From positions 1 to 13,536 of the forward strand of contig CANOGI010000029.1 of the NCBI GenBank assembly GCA_947565475.1: a stretch of 13,536 nucleotides of DNA, in the 5' to 3' direction. Shown one piece after another: positions 1-5,188 of this stretch (its first letter is position 1; the number at the start of each line of letters is the position of its first letter). This DNA comes from an uncultured Eubacteriaceae bacterium. GTDB taxonomy: Bacteria > Bacillota > Clostridia > Lachnospirales > CAG-274. The position numbers and the translations under genes were made by a program. The notes beneath the pieces are model-generated. The model worked only from the letters and a program-made list of their open reading frames with translations, was not told the DNA's origin and searched no databases.

Positions 1-206
1 CGTTCAAGGATATTATAGAGGGAAAAAACGAGGGAGAGGACAATGTTTTCTGCGGAAGAAGCTACAGAGATTGTTATGAAATAGATGGTTTTGTGTTTTT
101 TAAGGGAGAAGGCGAGTTTATCGCCGGCGACTTTGTTTTCGTTAAAATTACGGGAGCGTCGGATTATGATTTGATTGGAGTGATTGATTATGAATTTGCC
201 GAATAA
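1..206 (+). CDS. rimO: Ribosomal protein S12 methylthiotransferase RimO, C-terminal end (partial)
   Basis: This is the last 67 codons of an open frame that enters from the left edge (first whole codon at 3) and stops at TAA 204-206. The translated tail contains the stretch CGRSYRDCYEIDGFVFF and then a Gly-rich turn before VFVKITGASDYDLIG. That is the TRAM-domain end of RimO: the G-R-x-Y-x-D-x-x-E-I-D-G pattern separates it from the tRNA enzyme MiaB. RimO is a radical-SAM iron-sulfur enzyme that adds a methylthio group to an aspartate of ribosomal protein S12; the catalytic part lies outside the window. The end overlaps the start of pgsA by 17 bases, which implies co-transcription and probably translational coupling. 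Family assignment rests on the C-terminal domain only. Confidence 0.88.
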   Translation, partial: FKDIIEGKNEGEDNVFCGRSYRDCYEIDGFVFFKGEGEFIAGDFVFVKITGASDYDLIGVIDYEFAE

Positions 207-747
207 GCTTACTTTATTCAGGGTCTTGCTTATACCTGTTTTTGTCGTTATTCTTATTTTTTACAAAGAACTGGGAATTGAGCTTTATATGGCGAAATAC
301 GCGGCTGTCGCTATTTTTGTTCTTGCCTCGTGCACAGACGCCGTTGACGGATATATCGCCAGAAAGTATAATATGATTACCAATTTCGGCAAATTTATGG
401 ATCCCTTAGCTGACAAACTTTTAGTTACGTCGGCGATGATTTCAATGATTGGACTTCCGGCCAACGTTGTAATGCCAAGCTGGGTTGTGGTTATCGTTAT
501 CGCGAGGGAATTTATTATTACTGGTTTCAGACTTGTCGCCGCTGAGAAGAAAATTGTTATAGCGGCGGGCTTTTGGGGTAAAATAAAAACGGTTACTCAA
601 ATGGTCATGATTACGGTTGTTCTTCTTGACTTTGACGGCTCTTTCTTTTACTTCGCAGGAACCGCTTTAATTGCTTTGTCCGTTATTTTTACGGTTATAT
701 CAGCGGTTGATTATATTATTAAAAATCTTGATGTTTTTAAGGACTGA
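190..747 (+). CDS. pgsA: CDP-diacylglycerol--glycerol-3-phosphate 3-phosphatidyltransferase
   Basis: A 185-residue membrane enzyme that makes phosphatidylglycerol-phosphate from CDP-diacylglycerol and glycerol-3-phosphate, the committed step to phosphatidylglycerol and cardiolipin. The CDP-alcohol phosphotransferase signature D-x2-D-G-x2-A-R-x8-G-x3-D-x3-D is complete at residues 50-75 (D50, D53, G54, A57, R58, G67, D71, D75). Hydrophobic segments at about 11-27, 37-49, 78-95, 97-112, 133-148 and 152-175 fit the usual six-helix fold, and the length is typical. An in-frame TTG at 184 exists, but GGAG at 177-180 is only 3 bases from it and 9 bases from ATG 190, so ATG 190 is preferred. It overlaps rimO and is followed 18 bases later by cinA, so rimO-pgsA-cinA look like one transcription unit. 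Confidence 0.95.
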   Translation: MNLPNKLTLFRVLLIPVFVVILIFYKELGIELYMAKYAAVAIFVLASCTDAVDGYIARKYNMITNFGKFMDPLADKLLVTSAMISMIGLPANVVMPSWVVVIVIAREFIITGFRLVAAEKKIVIAAGFWGKIKTVTQMVMITVVLLDFDGSFFYFAGTALIALSVIFTVISAVDYIIKNLDVFKD

Positions 748-765
748 TACAGAGGTGAGTTTTTT

Positions 766-2001
766 ATGAAAGCTGAAATAATGGCTGTTGGTACGGAAAT
801 TTTACTTGGGGACATTTTAAATACAAACGCCAGATATCTCTCAAGGGAGCTGGCTCTTTTGGGAATAGGAGTTTATTATCAGACTGTCGTGGGCGACAAT
901 GAGGAAAGGCTTTTAAACGCCTTTAAACTGGCTTTTGAAAGAGCTGATATGGTTATAACCACGGGAGGGTTAGGCCCTACCGACGACGATATTACAAAAG
1001 AGACGGGAGGAAAATTCTTTAATCTTAAAATGGTCGAGAATGAGGAAGCCGTAAAAAACGTAAAAGACTATTTTAAGGGGAGAGAAATGCCCAAGAGCAA
1101 TAGAAAACAGGGATTTGTTCCCGAGGGGGCGACGGTTTTTTATAATCACAACGGAACAGCGCCAGGCTGTATGATTGAGAAAGACGGAAAAATACTTATT
1201 ATGCTTCCGGGGCCTCCTTATGAGACAGAGCCTATGTTTGAGGAGTATGTACTTCCGTTTTTAAAGAAGAAAAGCGGTTTTACTATTATATCAAAGGTTC
1301 TCCATTTAAGCGGAATAGGAGAAAGCGCCGCCGCCGAGGTTTTATCGGACATTATGAGTGAAAGCGAGAATCCAACTATCGCTCCTTACGCCAAACCTAA
1401 TGAGATGATTTTCAGGGTAAGCGGGAGAGGCGAAAGCGAGGAGGAAGCCAAAAACATAATAAAGCCCGCTGTCGAGGAGATTTATAAAAGACTTGGAAAA
1501 TATATTTATGGCGAGGACGGCTGTACCCTTGAGGAGGCTGTTATAAAAGAGCTTGTTAAAAGGAATTTGACATTAGCTACGGCGGAATCCTGCACAGGCG
1601 GGCTTATCGCCGGAAAAATAGTGGACTATCCCGGAGCGTCGGAAGTGTTTTTGGACGGGGTTGTGTCATACTCAAACGAAAGCAAGGTAAAGAGGCTCGG
1701 TGTAAGAGAGGAGACCCTTGACAAATATGGCGCCGTAAGCGAGGAAACGGCGAGAGAAATGGCGGAGGGCGTTGTAAAGGCTCTTAGCGCCGATGTTGGA
1801 ATATCTACCACAGGGGTCGCCGGACCAGGAGGAGGCACTGACGAGAAGCCTGTTGGACTTATTTATATGGCGGTCTCAATTAAAGGAAAGACAACGGTTA
1901 AAAAACTTAATCTAAAAGGCGGAAGAAACAAAATAAGAAACAGAGTGGTTACGGAGGCGCTTACGCTTTTATTATCGGAGCTTAAAGGGATTTCGGAATA
2001 G
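766..2001 (+). CDS. cinA: CinA family protein: molybdopterin-binding-like domain plus nicotinamide-nucleotide amidase
   Basis: A 411-residue two-domain protein of normal length. Residues 1 to about 170 form the MoCF/COG1058 domain, with AVGTEILLGDILNTNARYLS near the start and TTGGLGPTDDD near residues 65-75. Residues from about 255 to the end form the PncC domain, with the ATAESCTGGLIAG motif and the glycine-rich GVAGPGGG loop. CinA proteins hydrolyse NMN to nicotinic acid mononucleotide and ammonia, and many also have ADP-ribose pyrophosphatase activity; the link to competence is historical and regulatory. The start is supported by AGAGGTGAG at 751-759, 6 bases before ATG. The cinA-recA neighbourhood is common in Firmicutes. 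Here, however, 277 bases with a repeat separate them, so recA may have its own promoter. Confidence 0.95.
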   Translation: MKAEIMAVGTEILLGDILNTNARYLSRELALLGIGVYYQTVVGDNEERLLNAFKLAFERADMVITTGGLGPTDDDITKETGGKFFNLKMVENEEAVKNVKDYFKGREMPKSNRKQGFVPEGATVFYNHNGTAPGCMIEKDGKILIMLPGPPYETEPMFEEYVLPFLKKKSGFTIISKVLHLSGIGESAAAEVLSDIMSESENPTIAPYAKPNEMIFRVSGRGESEEEAKNIIKPAVEEIYKRLGKYIYGEDGCTLEEAVIKELVKRNLTLATAESCTGGLIAGKIVDYPGASEVFLDGVVSYSNESKVKRLGVREETLDKYGAVSEETAREMAEGVVKALSADVGISTTGVAGPGGGTDEKPVGLIYMAVSIKGKTTVKKLNLKGGRNKIRNRVVTEALTLLLSELKGISE

Positions 2002-2040
2002 ATTTCAGATAGAAATAAAACTTTATTAAATATATTTTTT

Positions 2041-2185
2041 AACTGATAAGAGAAGTCCCTCGTTTCTTAGAGGGACTTACTCTTATATTCAGTGGGAGTT
2101 CAAGCTCCAACTGAATATAAAAGGCAAATGTTTTCGCCGTCGGTTATGAGAATTTTTGTGTAACAAAAATTCTCATAGTCTTGAC
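2041..2185 (+). repeat. Structured intergenic repeat A, copy 1 (cinA-recA spacer)
   Basis: The most regular copy. Closing stem 2041-2047 pairs with 2139-2145 (two G-T wobbles). Hairpin 2 is GTCCCTC 2055-2061 with GAGGGAC 2070-2076. Hairpin 3 is TTATATTCAGT 2083-2093 with ACTGAATATAA 2110-2120, continued by GGAG/CTCC inside. Hairpin 4 is GGC/GCC at 2123-2138. A 14-bp A/T-rich hairpin runs 2146-2159 with 2163-2176. It ends in TCTTGAC. Downstream, 2203-2227 resembles a decayed right-hand terminal repeat B (ATTTTTAAGTTAACTTACTATA). No matching left terminal repeat was found. There is no T-run after the last hairpin, so it is not a classical terminator. Confidence 0.8.
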
Positions 2186-2202
2186 GCTTTCAGCGTTTAT
2201 AG

Positions 2203-2231
2203 TTGATTTTTAAGTTAACTTACTATATATG
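2203..2231 (+). promoter_or_regulatory. Possible recA promoter inside a decayed repeat end
   Basis: TTGATT (2203-2208) is followed after 17 bases by TATATG (2226-2231), overlapping the sequence CTATATAT. The position, about 45 bases upstream of recA ATG, is sensible. The boxes are imperfect and the region coincides with what looks like the decayed end of a repeat B. No GAAC-N4-GTTC LexA site was seen between 2002 and 2278. This is a weak call. Confidence 0.35.
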
Positions 2232-2278
2232 TGAGGCTGTATCCGATGTCTTAATATTTTACATAAGGAGAATAAATA

Positions 2279-3517
2279 ATGGCAGAAAAAAAGAAAAGCA
2301 AGGAAAACACCATAGACGTTTCCACCCCCGAGGGAAAGGCGGAATCCCTTAAAAACGCTCTGTCCCAGATTGAGAAAAGCTTCGGAAAAGGCGCTATTAT
2401 GAAGCTTGGGGAAAGCAAGGGAAATGTTAATATACAGGCTATTCCCACGGGATGTTTAAGCCTTGATTTAGCTATAGGCATAGGCGGAATTCCCAGGGGA
2501 AGAATAATAGAGATATACGGTCCCGAATCGTCGGGAAAAACAACCCTCGCCCTTCATATGGTCGCCGAGGCGCAGAAGATTGGCGGCGTAGCCGCTTTTG
2601 TTGACGCTGAGCACGCTATAGACCCTGTTTACGCTAAAAATTTAGGTGTGAATATTGACGAGCTTTATGTTTCTCAGCCGGACGACGGGGAACAGGCTTT
2701 GGAGATTGTGGAGACTATAGTACGCTCAAGCGCCGTGGATATAATTATTGTGGACTCAGTTGCCGCTCTTGTGCCAAAAGCCGAGATTAACGGCGAGATG
2801 GGGGACTCTCATATGGGGCTTCAAGCGAGACTTATGTCTCAGGCTCTCAGAAAGCTTACAGGTATAATAAACAAAAGCGACTGTGTTCTTATATTTATCA
2901 ACCAGCTTAGGGCGAATATTGGAAACGCAGCTATTTACGGCCCCAGTGAGACAACGACGGGCGGACGGGCTCTTAAATTTTACGCCAGCATACGTATGGA
3001 CGTAAGACGGGCGGACTATTTAAAAGTGGGTTCTGAGATTGTGGGTAACAGGGTAAAGGTCAAAATAGCGAAAAATAAAGTGGCTCCGCCTTTTAAAGTA
3101 GTGGAGTTTGACATTATGTACGGAAAAGGTATATCTCATTATGGGGATATTCTTGATTTAAGCGCCAGCATAGATATTGTGAACAAAAGCGGGGCGTGGT
3201 ATTCATACAACGGCAAAAAGATAGGCCAAGGCAGGGAAAACGCCAAAAATTATCTCGCCGAGAACCCTGAAATCGCTCTTGAGATTGAGAACGCCGTGAG
3301 AAAGCATTATGAGCTTGACAGTCTTGACGAAATGGAACACAGGGAAAAAGAAAAGACTGAGGAGCCTGTGAAAAAAACTCCGGAGGAGGACGCTGACGAC
3401 GACAGCAAACCGCTGAAGCTTCCAGACCTTGAGGACGAGGACGCTATAGATGAGGACTTTGACGATGAGTTTGGTGAGTTTAACGACGATTTAAGCGATA
3501 TTGTTATTAATGAGTAG
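2279..3517 (+). CDS. recA: Recombinase RecA with a long acidic tail
   Basis: RecA binds single-stranded DNA as an ATP-dependent filament, carries out strand exchange and triggers LexA cleavage. The sequence shows the N-terminal helix (SQIEKSFGKGAIMKLGE, near 29-45), Walker A GPESSGKTT (81-89), Walker B IIIVDSVAAL (about 155-164) and the L2/ETTTGGRALKFYASIR region. AGGAGA 8 bases before ATG 2279 supports the start. At 412 residues it is longer than the usual roughly 340-355. The extra length is a D/E-rich tail from about residue 350, which in the family moderates DNA binding. The L2 loop reads NIGNAAIYGPSETTTGG, which is two residues longer than the common IGVMFGNPETTTGG form and has Tyr where Phe is usual. 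No recX follows; a repeat begins 20 bases after the stop. Confidence 0.97.
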   Translation: MAEKKKSKENTIDVSTPEGKAESLKNALSQIEKSFGKGAIMKLGESKGNVNIQAIPTGCLSLDLAIGIGGIPRGRIIEIYGPESSGKTTLALHMVAEAQKIGGVAAFVDAEHAIDPVYAKNLGVNIDELYVSQPDDGEQALEIVETIVRSSAVDIIIVDSVAALVPKAEINGEMGDSHMGLQARLMSQALRKLTGIINKSDCVLIFINQLRANIGNAAIYGPSETTTGGRALKFYASIRMDVRRADYLKVGSEIVGNRVKVKIAKNKVAPPFKVVEFDIMYGKGISHYGDILDLSASIDIVNKSGAWYSYNGKKIGQGRENAKNYLAENPEIALEIENAVRKHYELDSLDEMEHREKEKTEEPVKKTPEEDADDDSKPLKLPDLEDEDAIDEDFDDEFGEFNDDLSDIVINE

Positions 3518-3537
3518 ACGTTTTTATAACTTGTGAA

Positions 3538-3690
3538 ATATAGTCAAACTACTTGAAAACAAGCAAAATAAGGCGAGATTAAAATTATTATTTTAACCGG
3601 CAGAGGGACTTACTTTTGTATTAAGTGGGAGTGTGAGCCAGGTTACAAGGGCGACCAGCCTCACTCTGAATACAAAGGAGAATATTCCCT
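3538..3690 (+). repeat. Terminal repeat B plus repeat A (copy 2, variant) after recA
   Basis: It starts with ATATAGTCAAACTACTTGAA (B, from 3538), then a linker, then a variant of A from AACCGG at 3595. The first A hairpin is mostly deleted (CAGAGGGACTTAC). The TTTGTATT...AATACAAAG hairpin and a GGAGAATATTCCC hairpin remain. Positions 3538-3608 recur, inverted and about 90% identical, at 4726-4796. This copy shows that B and A belong to one element, B being its left end. Confidence 0.75.
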
Positions 3691-3701
3691 TTTTCAGGCA
3701 T

Positions 3702-3750
3702 AAAAAAACGAGGTATGGGAAATATTTTATTTTCCGTATCTCGTTTTTTT
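3702..3750 (-). terminator. Rho-independent terminator, usable from both strands
   Basis: A 23-bp stem (3702-3724 with 3728-3750, mostly Watson-Crick with three G-T pairs) with a 3-base loop. Seven A on one side and seven T on the other give a U-tract in either direction. It begins 8 bases past the stop of the - strand gene at 3758-4228. From the + side it lies about 185 bases after recA, so it could end both converging transcripts. Confidence 0.85.
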
Positions 3751-3757
3751 GTTTTGA

Positions 3758-4228
3758 CTATTTACTTTTTTTAGCGGCTTTGGCGGCTTTGGCCTCTTCT
3801 TTCGCTTTTTCTTTCTTTTGTTTTTTAATCGCTTTTAATTCCTCAGGAGATTTCATTCCCGCTACGCTTACGATATATATTCCGGCGATTTCAACTTTTA
3901 TATTCTTTTTAACAGGTATAGCCGCAAATACTTTTTTATCACACATAAGTGTCATAATCTGAGGGCCTATTTTCGCCTGAACAAAATACATTTTCATCTT
4001 TTTATATAATTTAGGCATTTGGTCTATAACCGCTTTCGGCATATTTATATTTGTGATTTTATCCCGTTTTTTATCTATTACATAAATACTCATTGAGTTT
4101 TTCATTTTATTTATCATAGTTTGCTGAGTATCCATTTTTTTATAAGCCCATTTATTGAGAAAATAAAGTCCGGCGAAAATCGCTCCTATAATTACCGCTA
4201 TAATTATAACCCAATCAAGAAAAGTCAT
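3758..4228 (-). CDS. Small membrane-anchored protein with basic tail, function unknown
   Basis: A 156-residue protein I do not recognise. Residues 5-25 form one strong transmembrane helix. KWAYKK directly after it suggests that the rest is cytoplasmic by the positive-inside rule. Residues 45-122 look like a small alpha/beta domain with several hydrophobic strands (SIYVID, YFVQAKIG, KVEIAGIYIVSVAG). Residues 126-156 are an almost pure Lys/Ala/Glu helix that could bind nucleic acid or ribosomes, but that is only composition. ATG 4228 has AGGGGGG at 4236-4242. The gene ends at a strong terminator and is monocistronic. It lies between two inverted copies of the B-A repeat (3538-3608 and 4726-4796). 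Open frames on the opposite strand here are shadows of it. Confidence 0.8.
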   Translation of the reverse strand: MTFLDWVIIIAVIIGAIFAGLYFLNKWAYKKMDTQQTMINKMKNSMSIYVIDKKRDKITNINMPKAVIDQMPKLYKKMKMYFVQAKIGPQIMTLMCDKKVFAAIPVKKNIKVEIAGIYIVSVAGMKSPEELKAIKKQKKEKAKEEAKAAKAAKKSK

Positions 4229-4257
4229 TTTTTAACCCCCCTATATAATTTTGATTT

Positions 4258-4319
4258 AACCGATTAAGGAAGCATCCGTTTTTTAAGCGGAGTACTCACT
4301 CTTTAAACTACAGTGTAAG
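4258..4319 (+). repeat. Repeat A, copy 3, 5' fragment
   Basis: AACCGAT at 4258-4264, then hairpin 2 (TCCG...CGGA around TTTTTTAAG), then the start of hairpin 3, ending at GTGTAAG. At 4320/4321 it is cut off by a reversed B-A unit. The missing 3' half was not found nearby. Confidence 0.65.
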
Positions 4320-4320
4320 T

Positions 4321-4425
4321 TTATAGTCAGACCACTTGAAAAATAAACAAGCTGGGCGGTGTCAAAACTATGAGAACTTTTGTTATAGAAAAATTCTGGT
4401 AACCGACGGCGAAAGTATTTTCCTC
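4321..4425 (-). repeat. Reversed B end joined to the 3' half of repeat A
   Basis: Read on the - strand this is the A closing strand and last hairpin (CCGTCGGTTACCAGAATTTT... to TTTTGACACCGCCCAGC) followed by TTATTTTTCAAGTGGTCTGA and CTATAA. It defines the right-hand end of the element: A, then a GAC-ACCGCCC linker, then terminal repeat B. It breaks into copy 3 of A, so it probably arrived later. Confidence 0.7.
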
Positions 4426-4687
4426 AGCGTATGGATAAAGTCGACACGCTTGCAAAAAATACTGGCATTTTCTGCAATTTTACAAAATCTGTGTGCCAGA
4501 CGGAGTTTGGCGACTTGATTTCACTTTGTATGAAAATTATGACTTTTAAGGGAATGACAACATCATTCCTTAAAGTAAAATTTTCTCCTCAGACGAGTAA
4601 AGCCTGTATTGTGGATTTGAGTCCGCGACACTTTTTGTAATTTCCAATTCTTTAAAAATTCATATTTTTTAATATTTGTTTTTTTTT
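4426..4687. other. Intergenic stretch without a recognisable gene; one stem-loop
   Basis: 262 bases between two repeat fragments. Short frames are open on both strands, but none has a ribosome site, a domain or an acceptable start, so I call no gene. A stem-loop at 4542-4576 pairs ACTTTTAAGGGAATGA with TCATTCCTTAAAGT (two bulges) around loop CAACA. A T-run of nine lies at 4679-4687, but no hairpin stands directly before it on the + strand. The moderate GC of 4430-4520 compared with its surroundings hints that this is a fragment of a longer, unidentified repeat or decayed gene. Confidence 0.4.
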
Positions 4688-4796
4688 GACAGACTACGCC
4701 TTTGTATTTATAGTGAGCTTAAACTCCTCTGCCGGTTAAAATAATAATTTTAATCTCGCCTCATTTAGTTTATTTTCAAGTAGTTTGACTATAATG
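4688..4796 (-). repeat. Reversed B-linker-A element with internal deletions
   Basis: On the - strand it begins ATTATAGTCAAACTACTTGA at 4796, carries the same linker as the copy at 3538, enters A at AACCGGCAGAGG, jumps to GCTCACTATAAATACAAAGG, and jumps again to the A 3' end GTAGTCTGTC. It is a deletion derivative of the element. Its first 71 bases form an inverted repeat with 3538-3608 around the 156-residue protein gene. Confidence 0.75.
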
Positions 4797-4873
4797 ATAA
4801 TCTTTGACCGATATTACCTATTTTACAACATTTTGACTGTACAAGTCAAGGGATTATTAATTATATATGTAAT

Positions 4874-4920
4874 ATTATAGTAAAACTACTTGAAAAATGA
4901 ACAAGTAGCTTGACTATAAT
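4874..4920. repeat. Palindromic B element (47 bp)
   Basis: ATTATAGTAAAACTACTTG (4874-4892) pairs with CAAGTAGCTTGACTATAAT (4902-4920) with two mismatches around loop AAAAATGAA. It looks like two B terminal repeats joined with no core. TA-rich sequence flanks both sides, but a target duplication cannot be proved. Confidence 0.75.
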
Positions 4921-4947
4921 CTATCTTTAAAAAGAGAATAAAATTAT

Positions 4948-4987
4948 AAAAAAATGGCGCGCCATTTTTTTATTTTATCGGCGCGCC
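4948..4987. other. Two GGCGCGCC blocks; perfect 24-bp palindrome
   Basis: Positions 4948-4971 are a perfect palindrome, A7-T-GGCGCGCC-A-T7. A second GGCGCGCC lies at 4980-4987. Each block can fold on itself or pair with the other (TGGCGCGCC with GGCGCGCCA), giving alternative hairpins. The A7/T7 flanks resemble a small bidirectional terminator. It stands out as GC-rich in a very A/T-rich spacer. Confidence 0.55.
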
Positions 4988-5001
4988 AAAATATAATAGA
5001 C

Positions 5002-5147
5002 CTGTTCGATAACTTCCGTCTATACCGCTTGACAAGTTTGTTTTATTATGCTTTGGTCAAAATTACCATAATTTTTGTTATAGAAAAATTTGATTTTGTC
5101 TAACAAAAAATCCTTTGCCAATCGTTATAACTTATATTATCGAACAG
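5002..5147. repeat. Inverted-repeat element C (146 bp)
   Basis: CTGTTCGATAA (5002-5012) is exactly inverted at TTATCGAACAG (5137-5147). Inside is AATTTTTGTTATAGAAAAATT, nearly the same as the last hairpin of repeat A. There is no coding content. It could be a small MITE-like element, or a decayed relative of A with other ends. It lies 41 bases beyond the stop of the surface-protein gene, where no ordinary terminator was seen. Confidence 0.5.
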
Positions 5148-5188
5148 ATATAGTCAATCAGAATGTATATGGGTGATTTTTATTTTTG

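Noticed and set aside
1626..1838. Open - strand frame inside cinA
   Set aside because: A shadow of the PncC domain coding sequence with no start signal.
2146..2176. Last hairpin of repeat A as a Rho-independent terminator
   Set aside because: The stem is almost all A/T and no T-run follows in any copy, so factor-independent termination is unlikely.
2002..2278. LexA/SOS box before recA
   Set aside because: No GAAC-N4-GTTC type site was found; the CTGTTCGATAA pair near 5002 also has the wrong spacing.
4336..4640. Two overlapping short + strand reading frames
   Set aside because: They start inside repeat sequence, have no ribosome site, and show no domain or convincing composition.
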